A DNA stretch of 64,000 nucleotides from an uncultured Coriobacteriia bacterium (GCA_959608885.1 CAUHSG010000009.1:1-64000); one strand, 5' to 3'. Positions 46,374-55,647 are shown, numbered from the stretch's first letter. The notes: generated by a model not told the origin, from the letters alone. Made by a program: numbers and translations.

Positions 46374-47855
46374 TTGGCCAAGCGCTGGAATATCATCCTG
46401 CCCATCGTGGTTCTCGTCATCGTGGGCGTCATCGTCTTCATCAAGCGCGATGATCTCGGCTCCTTCGTCGAGGTCATCAAGGATGTCTCCATCGTACCCT
46501 TCATCTTGGCCGCATGCTGCCTGTTCGGACGCTACTTCAGCCATGCCTACGCGTACAAGGCAGTGTTTCGCTGCGTGGACGAGGAAGTGAAGTACCTGCA
46601 TATCGTGCCGCTCGTCTTCTCCGTGACCTTTGCGAACGACTGCGCGCCCACTGCTGGAACGGCCGGTTCGGTGCTTATCGCCGCCTGGTCGCACAAACAG
46701 GGGCTCGACATGGGCAAGTCGGTCACCGTCGTCTTTCTCGAGAAGATCGGTTACTTCGGTGGCTTCGCCGTCGTCATGCTCATCGGTTTCGCCATCCTCA
46801 TCTTCACGGGCCAGATGGTTTGGTATCTTGCCCTTGGAGGACTTGCTGTCCTACTTATGATTTTTACGTTCGGCTTCGTGATGTGGCTGGGATACAGTCA
46901 TGTCGAGACTGAGCAACGGCTCTTCGCCTGGATCGAGAATCTGGTCAACCGTGCGCTCGTCGCTTTCAAGCGCAAGCCTGCCGAGCCCTGGGCCGCCCGC
47001 ATCGCGGCGTCATTCCATGAGGCCGCGAGCATCGCCGTCGACAAGCCACGCGCGCTCATCGTCATGTTCTGTCGCATGGTGTTGCTGCATGCCTGCGATT
47101 GCATGTGCTTCATATTCGTGGGCTTCGCCTTCGGGTATACGTACATCCCGTTTCTCATGGCGTCCTACGTGGCGGGCTTCATCATCGCGACCTTCATCCT
47201 GCAGACGATCGGCGCGGTCGAGATTCTGCTCGCGCTCGTGCTGAGCGCGTACGGCGCCACGCCCGCGCAGGCGGCGGCCATCGCGCTCGCGTATCGTGGC
47301 CTCATCTTCTGGATTCCATTCGTCATCGGTGCCATCTGCATCAACATCACCGGTCAGCAGAAGCAGGTCTTCGCGCAGGGGAGCGAGGAGGTGCTCGTCA
47401 AGGGCGGTGACGAGAACGCCGCACAAGCCAAGCTCGAAGCCGCTCCCGAGGCTCCCGTCATCGAGGACATGTCCGAGATGCTGCCCGTTCCGCCCGCAGC
47501 CTGGACACGTGAGCAAGAACATGCGCAGCACGAGGTCTATGCGGTGAGTCTGGCCGACATCGTCAACGCCTTCCAGGGAGAGGACCTCGTGCGGTATAAC
47601 ACGGGCGATCAGAACGCCGTGGGGGAGTATGAAACTACCCAGATTGACCAAGATGACATCATCGCAGGTCAAACGGAAGACACGAATGATGATGAGACGT
47701 ATCCCGTACCTCCGCAAGGTGGGTCCGGGACAAGCTTGACCGAGATCTTTATGTCAGCCAATGCTGTCCAGGAAGACACCCGGATGGCTGACGTAGATAC
47801 CGCCATCTTAGACACAGCAGAAGAAACTGGCGAGGAAGCAGAGAAGGAGCGTTAG
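46374..47855 (+). CDS. Flippase-like (LPG_synthase_TM) membrane protein
   Basis: 493 aa; the TTG start directly follows the capA-like stop, with aggtgaa at its end. About seven or eight membrane helices in the first 340 residues (LPIVVLVIVGVIVF, FANDCAPTAGTAGSV, VGFAFGYTYIPFLMAS and others). The NDCxPTxGTAG loop and helix pattern are those of the UPF0104/LPG_synthase_TM family, linked to lipid flipping. The last 150 residues form an acidic, probably disordered tail, longer than usual. Pairing with a CapA-like protein hints at envelope polymer or lipid export. Confidence 0.82.
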   Translation: MAKRWNIILPIVVLVIVGVIVFIKRDDLGSFVEVIKDVSIVPFILAACCLFGRYFSHAYAYKAVFRCVDEEVKYLHIVPLVFSVTFANDCAPTAGTAGSVLIAAWSHKQGLDMGKSVTVVFLEKIGYFGGFAVVMLIGFAILIFTGQMVWYLALGGLAVLLMIFTFGFVMWLGYSHVETEQRLFAWIENLVNRALVAFKRKPAEPWAARIAASFHEAASIAVDKPRALIVMFCRMVLLHACDCMCFIFVGFAFGYTYIPFLMASYVAGFIIATFILQTIGAVEILLALVLSAYGATPAQAAAIALAYRGLIFWIPFVIGAICINITGQQKQVFAQGSEEVLVKGGDENAAQAKLEAAPEAPVIEDMSEMLPVPPAAWTREQEHAQHEVYAVSLADIVNAFQGEDLVRYNTGDQNAVGEYETTQIDQDDIIAGQTEDTNDDETYPVPPQGGSGTSLTEIFMSANAVQEDTRMADVDTAILDTAEETGEEAEKER

Positions 47856-47861
47856 AGCAGT

Positions 47862-48926
47862 ATGTCCCTTTCCATTGGCATTGTCGGTCTTCCCAACGTG
47901 GGAAAGTCGACGTTATTCACGGCTTTGACCGATCAGACGGGCTTGGCCGCCAACTATCCGTTCGCAACCATCGACCCGAACGTCGGCATCGTCCCGGTGC
48001 CCGACGAGCGTCTCGACAAGCTGGCCGAAATAGCGCATCCCGGACGCATCGTTCCGGCGACGGTCGAGTTCGTCGACATCGCGGGACTCGTGAAGGGTGC
48101 GAGCGAAGGCGAGGGATTGGGCAATCAATTCTTGGCCAATATCCGCGAGACTGACGCAATTTGTGAAGTCGTGCGCTATTTCAGCGACCCTGACGTCATA
48201 CGTCACGAGAGCAGTCACGATCCCGCTTCCGATGTCGACACCATACGCACTGAGCTGGTCTTAGCTGATCTCTCGACGCTCGAGAAAGCTCTTGGCCGAC
48301 TCGAAAAGGACGCCAAACGCGACAAGGCGAACATGCCCAAGTTCGAGATGGCCAAGCGCATGGAAGAGTGGCTCAACGAAGGGAACCCGGCACGTCTCCT
48401 GGACATGACTGACGAGGAAAAGGATCTCCTCCGCGATTTGCATCTTTTGACCATGAAACCGGTTATGTACTTGGCCAATGTTGACGAAGATATGGTCGAC
48501 GCGAAACTCGACGAAATTGATGGCGTGAGGCCGCTGCCGATTTGCGCGCAGGTCGAAGCAGAACTCGCGGAGCTCGATGCTGCCGACAAGGCCGAGTTCC
48601 TCGCCGACATGGGGCTCGAGGAGCCGGGTCTGTCGCGTTTGGCCAAGGAGGCATATCGCCTGCTCGGCCTGCAGTCGTTCTTCACGGCTGGCGAGATGGA
48701 GGTCAAGGCGTGGACCATTCCCATCGGCGCGAAGGCGCCGCAGGCTGCCGGCGTCATCCACACGGATTTCGAACGCGGCTTCATCAAGGCCGAGACCTGC
48801 AGTTACGATGATTACGTCGAGCTCGGGGGAGAGGCCGGGTGCCGCGCTGCCGGCAAGCTTCGCCAGGAGGGCAAGGAGTATGTCGTGCAGGACGGCGACG
48901 TCATGCACTTCAAGTTCAACGTCTGA
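47862..48926 (+). CDS. ychF: Ribosome-binding ATPase YchF
   Basis: 354 aa, normal length. G1 GLPNVGKST, switch region NYPFATIDPNVG, G3 DIAGLVKGAS and the altered G4 (NVDE rather than NKxD), which gives YchF/OLA1 its ATP preference. A C-terminal TGS-like domain ends with QEGKEYVVQDGDVMHFKFNV, the family hallmark. It binds ribosomes and is linked to stress responses. It starts 6 nt after the flippase-like stop, so it is probably co-transcribed. Confidence 0.97.
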   Translation: MSLSIGIVGLPNVGKSTLFTALTDQTGLAANYPFATIDPNVGIVPVPDERLDKLAEIAHPGRIVPATVEFVDIAGLVKGASEGEGLGNQFLANIRETDAICEVVRYFSDPDVIRHESSHDPASDVDTIRTELVLADLSTLEKALGRLEKDAKRDKANMPKFEMAKRMEEWLNEGNPARLLDMTDEEKDLLRDLHLLTMKPVMYLANVDEDMVDAKLDEIDGVRPLPICAQVEAELAELDAADKAEFLADMGLEEPGLSRLAKEAYRLLGLQSFFTAGEMEVKAWTIPIGAKAPQAAGVIHTDFERGFIKAETCSYDDYVELGGEAGCRAAGKLRQEGKEYVVQDGDVMHFKFNV

Positions 48927-48955
48927 TGAGGCAAATGGACGGGTCATTTGTCTCA
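48927..48955 (+). terminator. Hairpin directly after ychF
   Basis: tgaggcaaatg pairs with catttgtctca (one G-U) around a 7-nt loop, immediately after the stop. No T-run follows. The ends resemble the TGAGACA palindromes. Confidence 0.6.
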
Positions 48956-49034
48956 CAACGTCTAGATGACTGTCTGCGACCTGGTGTTATGTGTTTGTAT
49001 TCGGCAAATTGTCTAATTATTAAGGGAGCATGAT

Positions 49035-49505
49035 ATGAAGAACGCACACGCGGGAGCAATCAAGGGCATGAGCATTGCCGTCATCGTCCTGGCTGCTCTG
49101 GGCATTATCGGAGCCATACTCATCATGGTGTTTTCCGGTGTCTTGGGCGCCGTGGTGCTCGATGGCGGCTATGGGCTCATGAACGACCTGACATATGAAT
49201 ACGGCGCTCTGGATGGCTCGTACTACGACTACTTCGATCCCGAGGACGCGCTCTTCTTCAGCATCCTCATGATGCTCATAGGCGGCGGTCTGTCGATCTG
49301 GGTGCTCATCTGCTGCGTCGTGACGCTTATCGCGGGCATTTTCGGCGTGCTGCATGCGGCCAATCCGTCCAAGCTCGGCTTTGTGATGGGTTGGGCAATT
49401 GCCGGCGCCATTCTGAGCTTCCTCGGCGGCAGCATCGTGACCGTCGTGCTGCTCATCATCATCGCCGTCTTCGCCAACGCTGACAGACGTGCGTTAGGAG
49501 CATAG
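49035..49505 (+). CDS. Small membrane protein of unknown function
   Basis: 156 aa; agggag precedes the ATG. Three or four membrane segments (MSIAVIVLAALGIIGAILIM, FFSILMMLIGGGLSIWVL, LICCVVTLIAGIFGVL and a last one near 120-145), with a Tyr/Asp-rich loop between the first two. The shape recalls DUF4064-type proteins, but I cannot assign a family. No operon partner is evident. Confidence 0.75.
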   Translation: MKNAHAGAIKGMSIAVIVLAALGIIGAILIMVFSGVLGAVVLDGGYGLMNDLTYEYGALDGSYYDYFDPEDALFFSILMMLIGGGLSIWVLICCVVTLIAGIFGVLHAANPSKLGFVMGWAIAGAILSFLGGSIVTVVLLIIIAVFANADRRALGA

Positions 49506-49520
49506 ACTTTATGGGATGTA

Positions 49521-49570
49521 GGGGACGCGCGCCGGGGTTCCGAGACCCAGTCACCCCGGCCGCGTGCCCC
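49521..49570. repeat. Hairpin with GAGACCCA loop
   Basis: 18-nt arms (49521-49538 and 49553-49570) pair with few mismatches around tccgagacccagtc. The loop resembles those at 41773 and 44710. It lies 16 nt after the membrane-protein gene and may end its transcript. Confidence 0.8.
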
Positions 49571-49652
49571 CTGTCTCCTTGAATTTCTCTGATCATAGAA
49601 ACGCAATCATGCAGAAAGGCGCAGACCGCGCCTTTTCTTCTATCCGGAAGAA

Positions 49653-50747
49653 ATGACGATGCAATGCCGCAAGGAAGCCCAGGATGACAGCGGCTTTTCG
49701 AGGGCGTGGAGTGTGAATGCGCATCGTGCGCTCGAAAGCGACAGGTCCCATGAGGAATTTGCGCCGCTTACGCCGGAACAAGAGGAGATAGCCGGAATTA
49801 CGCCTTCGGGCTTTGGCGTCGACATGGACGAGGATGAGGCCTCGGCTCTGCTTACGCATCTCGACTTCGCGAACGGAGAGGAGCTACTCGCATATTGCGA
49901 AGAGGAGGGACTTGCCATCTCCGATGCCATCTGCAGACGCGAACGGTGCCTGCTGGTTCTGCAGGGCATTGCCGTGGATGATACGCATCGATACGTGGAT
50001 GACGTCATCTCCGTCATGCGCGCGAGTGTGAAGTCGGCTGTGGACGAACCGCAGGCATCGATGGGCGGCCTCATTGGCGGAGAGGCGCGACGTCTCTCCG
50101 CGCTTGACTCTACAGGTACCATTTGTGATTCGCTCACCCTGCGTGCCATCACGTACGCCATGGCCGTACTCGAGACGAATGCGTCGATGGGACGTATCGT
50201 CGCGGCGCCCACGGCGGGTTCTGCCGGCGTGCTGCCTGGCGTGCTACTCGCGTTTGCCGACGAGCGTGGGTTCACGAACGCGCAGCTCAACCGTGCCGTC
50301 GCCAACGCTGCGGCCATCGGGATGCTCGTGGCACGAGCCTCGACGGTATCGGGTGCAGAGGGTGGCTGTCAGGCTGAGGTCGGGACGGCCAGCGCAATGG
50401 CCGCCAGCGCCGCTGTCGAGCTTGCGGGCGGAAGTCCCGCGCAATGCCTGGATGCTGCCGCCATCGCGCTTTCCGGTCTGATGGGGCTCGTGTGTGATCC
50501 GATCGGCGGGCTCGTGGAGGCACCGTGTCAGAAGCGCAATGCCACCGGAGCCGTCAACGCGCTTGTCGCGGCGCAGCTCGCGCTCGCGGGTATCAAATCG
50601 ACGGTCAACTTTGACGAGACGGTGTGGGCCATGGACACGGTCGGCCGATCGCTTCCCTTTGAGTTGCGAGAAAGTGCCCTCGGCGGTCTTGCCGCGACGC
50701 CGACAGCTCGTGTGCTCTGCGCGAAGTGCCCTGGCCGCGATGGGTAA
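49653..50747 (+). CDS. sdaAA: L-serine dehydratase alpha chain
   Basis: 364 aa. The SDH_alpha domain has its cysteines: EGGCQAEVGTASAM, CDPIGGLVEAPCQKRN and a C-terminal CAKC. The enzyme deaminates L-serine to pyruvate with a 4Fe-4S cluster. The first 70 or so residues are an extra segment relative to typical alpha chains of about 290. No beta chain (SdaAB) gene adjoins it, although two-subunit enzymes usually have one next door. The start at 49653 has only a weak ribosome site (agaaatg), and ATG 49659 is also possible. Confidence 0.9.
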   Translation: MTMQCRKEAQDDSGFSRAWSVNAHRALESDRSHEEFAPLTPEQEEIAGITPSGFGVDMDEDEASALLTHLDFANGEELLAYCEEEGLAISDAICRRERCLLVLQGIAVDDTHRYVDDVISVMRASVKSAVDEPQASMGGLIGGEARRLSALDSTGTICDSLTLRAITYAMAVLETNASMGRIVAAPTAGSAGVLPGVLLAFADERGFTNAQLNRAVANAAAIGMLVARASTVSGAEGGCQAEVGTASAMAASAAVELAGGSPAQCLDAAAIALSGLMGLVCDPIGGLVEAPCQKRNATGAVNALVAAQLALAGIKSTVNFDETVWAMDTVGRSLPFELRESALGGLAATPTARVLCAKCPGRDG

Positions 50748-50755
50748 AAGAAAGA

Positions 50756-50781
50756 GGCAAAACGCAAAGTTGTGTTTTGCC
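50756..50781 (+). terminator. Hairpin after sdaAA
   Basis: ggcaaaac and gttttgcc pair exactly around a 10-nt loop, 8 nt after the stop. No T-run, so the assignment is tentative. Confidence 0.45.
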
Positions 50782-50875
50782 AGATAGGAAATATATTGCG
50801 TATTATATATTCGCATGTAAATAGACTGACTTGATACATGTAAATTGTTGATAAGCAACTTATTGCATTTAAAAT

Positions 50876-52213
50876 CTAGAACAAAAAATCGAAGCTTAGC
50901 TGAGACTCTTCGTCCGACTCGTCAGGCTCATCGTCAGCTGGCTCGACGGAAGCCGCCTGTTCATCGATCGCGTCAGTCGCGGGTCCATCGTTGAGTTCAG
51001 ATACTTCGGCGTGGGCGGTTTCGAATCCTGCCACGTTTTCTGTAATCTCCTCAAGAATGTCCTCAGCGGCATCGGCATAGGCCTCGGCGTTCGAGACGCT
51101 TGCGACTTCCCACGGGGGGAGGGTTTCTGATTCATGAGTATCTACAGGCTCCTGTCTTGAATTGACGGCTGCTTGGCTTTCCGGTCTTGCTTCAGACGCA
51201 AGAACATCATCGACGCCCTGCGTTGATGCGTTATCCTTTTCAGGTTGCGATTCATCGACAGGTTCCTGTTCTGATATTCCCTCATGATTGTGCTCCGTTT
51301 CCTGCTGCTGTTGTATTTCTTGTTCTGGTACCTGTTTAGATATTGACTCAGAGGTGTATATTTCCCCGGAAACTTCCTCCGAGTGCATCTCCTCTTCGAT
51401 CATCCGCTCAACAAGTGATTCCGCCGATAGCTTCTCTGCAGGTTCCTGCTCTTGTTGGGGCAAGATAGCTTCCTCTATAAGTTCCTCTTTGGCAGAATCA
51501 TCTAATGGTTCCTGTATGTTTTCTTGCGCACTCGAAATCTCCTCGACGATCTCTTCGCTCGTATCGACTTTTTCGACCGTTCTCTCGATGGTGACTCGCT
51601 CCTCGACCATCTCCATATGAGAGCTTTGCAGCCACTCGCCATGCGAGGGGGCGTTTGGATCGAGCTCGCTACGCAACATCGAGACGCTCGACGCAAGTAA
51701 TTCCGACCCATCAATCGTCGCCTCGAACGTTCCGAGGTTCTCCGAGTGCCCTGATGCCAGGAGGGCAGTCAGGCCACCGAACATGAAGTCGATGGAGGAA
51801 CGTAGGCCTTGCGGAAGGGTCTCCGGGTCGAGCTCGAATGCGGCGAGCCATTCGCCGACGACCATCTGCTTGGCACCCTCGAGGAGACGCTGGTTACCGT
51901 TCTCGCTTGCCAGGGCACGCAGGTGATCGAAACCCGCATCCGCCTGTTTTGCAGCGTCGGCGTCATCTGCGGGGGCATCGCCCAAGAGTGCGAGTGCGAG
52001 TGCCGCGAACTTCGCGTGCTCGATGCTGGCTTGGGCAAGGTCCCACATGCTCTCGTAGTGGTAGTAATAGGAGTTACGGTTGACCTTTGCCCGGGTTACG
52101 ATGTCGCGCACGGTAATCTCGCTAAAGGGCATCTCTTTCAGACAATCCCAGAAGGCCATCTCCATGCGTTCGGTCGCGCTCGGCCCTGCTGCGTTTTTCG
52201 GCGGTCTTGCCAC
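50876..52213 (-). CDS. TetR-family regulator with long acidic tail
   Basis: 445 aa with a GTG start behind taggagc. Residues 10-60 are a TetR helix-turn-helix (ERMEMAFWDCLKEMPFSEIT, then VRDIVTRAKVNRNSYYYHYE). The ligand-binding part ends near 190. The next roughly 240 residues are rich in Glu, Ser and Gln with no fold visible; TetR proteins are normally about 200 aa. Two TAGATANNNTGTCTA boxes in front suggest self-control. It lies upstream of nothing on its own strand, and the B12 transporter ends 164 nt away. Confidence 0.85.
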   Translation of the reverse strand: MARPPKNAAGPSATERMEMAFWDCLKEMPFSEITVRDIVTRAKVNRNSYYYHYESMWDLAQASIEHAKFAALALALLGDAPADDADAAKQADAGFDHLRALASENGNQRLLEGAKQMVVGEWLAAFELDPETLPQGLRSSIDFMFGGLTALLASGHSENLGTFEATIDGSELLASSVSMLRSELDPNAPSHGEWLQSSHMEMVEERVTIERTVEKVDTSEEIVEEISSAQENIQEPLDDSAKEELIEEAILPQQEQEPAEKLSAESLVERMIEEEMHSEEVSGEIYTSESISKQVPEQEIQQQQETEHNHEGISEQEPVDESQPEKDNASTQGVDDVLASEARPESQAAVNSRQEPVDTHESETLPPWEVASVSNAEAYADAAEDILEEITENVAGFETAHAEVSELNDGPATDAIDEQAASVEPADDEPDESDEESQLSFDFLF

Positions 52214-52227
52214 GTTTGCTCCTATAC

Positions 52228-52290
52228 TAGATATTGTGTCTATTACATTTAGGATTGGATTATCTTGTATTTAACTAGATAAGCTGTCTA
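52228..52290 (-). promoter_or_regulatory. Two operator boxes of the TetR gene
   Basis: tagatattgtgtcta (52228-52242) and tagataagctgtcta (52276-52290) share TAGATANNNTGTCTA with near-dyad arms, 48 nt apart. The first lies 15 nt before the GTG start. A weaker ttagactatctg follows at 52306. Candidate binding sites for the adjacent TetR protein. Confidence 0.6.
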
Positions 52291-52376
52291 ACATAATATC
52301 ACGAATTAGACTATCTGCCCATAAAAATGAACTTTTTACTAGAAATGCGCTAGGTGAATTGCCGCTGTCAGCACGT

Positions 52377-53111
52377 TTACTTGCGCCGTATGCGGGCGAT
52401 CTTGCCAAGCAGCGGGTTTGCCACGAGCAGGAGCGTGACGAAGGTGGCCACGGCCTGCATGCAGTTCATCGGGAACCCCGCCAGATAAACGGCGACGATC
52501 GTCTCTGGCGTGATGCGCGATATCATGAAGAAGAGCGAGCTCGTGTCGAGCACGGGGCCGGCCACGAGCACGATGAAGACGGCACCAAGCGCACTCAGGG
52601 CCAGGAGCGCGGGGGTGCTGAGCTTTTCGCGAGCGATGATACCGCGCTGGGCAAGCGCTCCGAAGACGAGGCCGCAGAGCCCGAAGGCGAGCATTTGCCA
52701 GGGTGTCCATGGACCCTGCCCGAAGATGAAGTTGCTCGTCAATGCCGCGAGAGAGCCGGCGAGGAAGCCCGATGAGGGCCCGAGGGCGATGCCCGTGATC
52801 ATGACGATTGCCGCCAATGGCTTGAAACCCGGAAGCCAGACGAACGCGGCGCGTGCCGCCACCGCGAGCGCGCACATGACCGCGAGCATGACGATCTCGC
52901 GTGTCGAGGGACGGCGGCTCTCGAAGACGACGAAGAAGGGTGCTATTGCGCAAAGCACGACGATGACGCTTGCGACCACATAGGCCTTGCCGCCGAGAAA
53001 CGCGCTGATGATGACGCTCGCGACGGCGCAGGCAAGCGCGATGCTCCACGCGAGCACGATGCGCATACGTGAACTTGGCCGGCCGCGCTGTTCTTCGTCT
53101 AGCTCAGACAC
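52377..53111 (-). CDS. ECF transporter S component, probably for cobalamin
   Basis: 244 aa with a GTG start inside the ATPase gene (13-nt overlap). Six or so membrane helices; the FGQGPWTPWQMLAFGLCGL stretch and the GPSSGFLAGSLAALTSNF motif are typical of one S-component group of ECF importers. Cobalamin as substrate is inferred from the upstream riboswitch and the DUF4430 partner, not from the protein itself. It binds substrate in the membrane and delivers it to the A-A-T module. Confidence 0.87.
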   Translation of the reverse strand: MSELDEEQRGRPSSRMRIVLAWSIALACAVASVIISAFLGGKAYVVASVIVVLCAIAPFFVVFESRRPSTREIVMLAVMCALAVAARAAFVWLPGFKPLAAIVMITGIALGPSSGFLAGSLAALTSNFIFGQGPWTPWQMLAFGLCGLVFGALAQRGIIAREKLSTPALLALSALGAVFIVLVAGPVLDTSSLFFMISRITPETIVAVYLAGFPMNCMQAVATFVTLLLVANPLLGKIARIRRK

Positions 53112-54769
53112 AGCTCGATCACGTCCTCATCGGTGATGGCGCCGGCAAACACCGCGCGGCTCATGCGATTGGCCGCCGTCGTGTAAAAGCCGCTGTCCGA
53201 GAAGAAGCGGCGTGGGCTTGCCGTGGTCACGATGCGTCCGTCGAAAAGTAGCGCGACGAGGTCGGCGTGGCGCGCGCAGAACTCCACGTCATGCGAGACC
53301 ATGACGACGGTGACGCCGTGTTCGACCAGGTGGCGCAACAGCGTGGCAAGCTGCTGTTTGAAGAAGGCATCGATGCCCTTGGTGGGTTCGTCGAGCAGGA
53401 GCAGGCGCGGTTCGGTGAGCAGCACCTTGGCGAGCGCGACGCGTTGTTGTTCGCCGCCCGAGATGTCGAGCGGATGCGCGTCGAGCAGCGCCTCGATGCC
53501 GCAATCACGTGCCGTGTGCATGAGACGCTTCTCGCGCTCGGCCGCATCCGGGCCCATGCCCTCGAGCATCTCGGCGAGCTCATCGCGCACGCTGTCCTTC
53601 GAGAAAAGGTTAGCGGGGTCTTGTGGCAGCATGGTGACGCCGCCGCGGAACAGCTCGGTGTCACGCCAGCTCCTTATGTCGCGATCGAGCACGCGCAGCT
53701 TGCCGCGATACGCTCGCTGCACGCCGCAGAGGCATTTGAGCAGCGTCGACTTGCCGCTGCCATTGCCGCCGACAATCGCGAACAACGAGCCGCTCGGCAC
53801 GGTCATGTCCAGTTCGCGCAGCACGTCGGGTGTGTCGTGCTCGTAGCGAACCCACAGGTCGCGTATCTCGACGGCAGGCTTGCGCGCATCCCATCCACGT
53901 TCCTCATCGGCAATCGCCACGCGTGTGGGCGGTTCGGCGAGCACGCGTTCGACGAGCCAGGTACGCCCCTCGCGTACCGTAAGCGGACATGGCCCCTTCG
54001 CCCCCTTCACTCCGTAGAACACGCGGACGGGCGAGGGCAGCGCATGTGTCATCGCGTCGTCCGTCGCGTACAGCGCGCGTGCCACCTCGCGCGGCGTGCC
54101 ATGCGCCGTCACACGCCCGCCGTCGAGGACGAGTGCGCGGTCGGCGTGCGCAAAGACGCTCTCGAGGCGATGTTCGGTGATGATGACGGTCGTGCCGAGC
54201 TCGAGGTTGATCTGGCGCACCGTGTTGAGGAAGTCGGCGGTGGCAATGGGGTCGAGCTGGCTCGTCGGCTCGTCGAGGACGAGCACGTCGGGCTGCATCG
54301 CCATGATGCTCGCGAGGTTGAGGAGCTGCCGCTGACCGCCGGAAAGCTCGTTGACCTCGCGATGAAACCAGTCCTCAATACCGAAGTAGCTCGCCATCTC
54401 GGCGACGCGTAAACGCAGCACGCGCTCATCGCATCCGATGCTCTCGAGCCCGAAGGCAAGCTCGTGCCATACCTTGTCGGTGACGATTTGCGTGTCCGGG
54501 TCCTGCATGACGAAGCCGATGCGGCGCGCTTGCGTGGCAAGCGGTACCTCGTCGAGCGGGGTGCCGTCGAGCAGGATCACACCCGAGCGTTTTCCGCCGG
54601 GAGTGAGGATGGTCTTGAGCTGGCGCAGCAACGTCGTCTTTCCGCAGCCGCTCCTTCCGCAGACGCAGAGGTACTCGCCGCGCTCGACCTCGACGTTTAT
54701 CTCCTCAAGCGCGTGCGTGGGGGCATTGGGGTAGGCAAAGCTCAGATTCTCGAGAGCGAGCAGCGCCAT
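53099..54769 (-). CDS. ECF transporter fused double ATPase
   Basis: 556 aa with two ABC domains, as in fused EcfA1-EcfA2. First: GRSGCGKTT, Q-loop QDPDTQIV, LSGGQRQLLNLA, VLVLDEPTSQLD. Second: GGNGSGKST, LPQDPANLF, ISGGEQQRVALAK, LLLLDEPTKGID. All catalytic motifs are intact. It powers the ECF importer by ATP hydrolysis on the cytoplasmic face. Its start overlaps the T-component end by 28 nt, so translation is coupled. Confidence 0.95.
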   Translation of the reverse strand: MALLALENLSFAYPNAPTHALEEINVEVERGEYLCVCGRSGCGKTTLLRQLKTILTPGGKRSGVILLDGTPLDEVPLATQARRIGFVMQDPDTQIVTDKVWHELAFGLESIGCDERVLRLRVAEMASYFGIEDWFHREVNELSGGQRQLLNLASIMAMQPDVLVLDEPTSQLDPIATADFLNTVRQINLELGTTVIITEHRLESVFAHADRALVLDGGRVTAHGTPREVARALYATDDAMTHALPSPVRVFYGVKGAKGPCPLTVREGRTWLVERVLAEPPTRVAIADEERGWDARKPAVEIRDLWVRYEHDTPDVLRELDMTVPSGSLFAIVGGNGSGKSTLLKCLCGVQRAYRGKLRVLDRDIRSWRDTELFRGGVTMLPQDPANLFSKDSVRDELAEMLEGMGPDAAEREKRLMHTARDCGIEALLDAHPLDISGGEQQRVALAKVLLTEPRLLLLDEPTKGIDAFFKQQLATLLRHLVEHGVTVVMVSHDVEFCARHADLVALLFDGRIVTTASPRRFFSDSGFYTTAANRMSRAVFAGAITDEDVIELCLS

Positions 54770-55638
54770 GCGATTGCCTCCTTCGCGTCGGTGAGGGAGG
54801 GGAGAAGGACGAGGATGGCGAAGGCGATGAGCGCGGCGATGCCGAGGAACGAAAGCGGCGGAACGTCGATGACGGGGATGTAGGAGACGCCGAGCGCGCC
54901 CGTTGCGAGCGTCGTGCAGATGATGGCGATGCAGGCGAGCATGATGACGAAAAGCATGGCATCGCGCGCCGTGAAACGGTAGTGCGCGTAACGCGAGGGT
55001 GTGCCGTCGTTCGTGCCATAGCCGCGCGAGCGCATCGAATCGGCCGTGGTCACCGAACCCTCGAGCGCCCAGGTCGTGAGCGCCGAGAGCAGCGAGGCCC
55101 CGTCACCCGCACGCTGGCGCAAGCTGCCGCTCGTCGTCGAGAGACCGGCGCAGCGTCGCGCCGTCGAGATCTGGCGGGCCTTGCGCGCATAGCTCGGCAC
55201 GAGGCGCAGCGTCATCGTCAGCACGAGCGTGAGCGCCGGGGCCCGCGTGCCGAAGAGGTAGCTGAACTTGTCGCTGCTCATCACGCGCGCGTAGCAGGCG
55301 AACCACAGCATGACGCTCGCGAATATGCAGGCCGTCGACGCTCCGTAGGCGAGCGCCTCGAGCGTGAAGGGACGGTCATCCAGCCAGGTGAAGAGCACAG
55401 TGCTGCCCAGGGTATTGAAGAGCGGGTTGATTGCGGCGAGCATGACGAAGGCGAGCGCCATTCCTGTGAGCAGGCGCCATGCGTCGCGTCCGCGCACGCA
55501 TATATAGTAGAGTGCCGCGCCGATGAGTCCGATGGCCTGCAGGATCGGTTGCTGCACGAGCACGCACAGCACGATGACGCCCACGAAGAAGGTGAGCGTC
55601 ACCGCGGGGTGGTGCGTGGAGAAGGCATCGGGGCGCAT
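54742..55638 (-). CDS. ECF transporter T component
   Basis: 298 aa. Helices at both ends flank a cytoplasmic coupling region with SMRSRGYG, the Ala/Arg-Gly type motif that contacts the ATPases in EcfT proteins. It links the S component to the A subunits. It lies 9 nt after the DUF4430 lipoprotein stop in the same operon. Confidence 0.92.
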   Translation of the reverse strand: MRPDAFSTHHPAVTLTFFVGVIVLCVLVQQPILQAIGLIGAALYYICVRGRDAWRLLTGMALAFVMLAAINPLFNTLGSTVLFTWLDDRPFTLEALAYGASTACIFASVMLWFACYARVMSSDKFSYLFGTRAPALTLVLTMTLRLVPSYARKARQISTARRCAGLSTTSGSLRQRAGDGASLLSALTTWALEGSVTTADSMRSRGYGTNDGTPSRYAHYRFTARDAMLFVIMLACIAIICTTLATGALGVSYIPVIDVPPLSFLGIAALIAFAILVLLPSLTDAKEAIAWRCSLSRI

Positions 55639-55647
55639 ACGCGTGCG

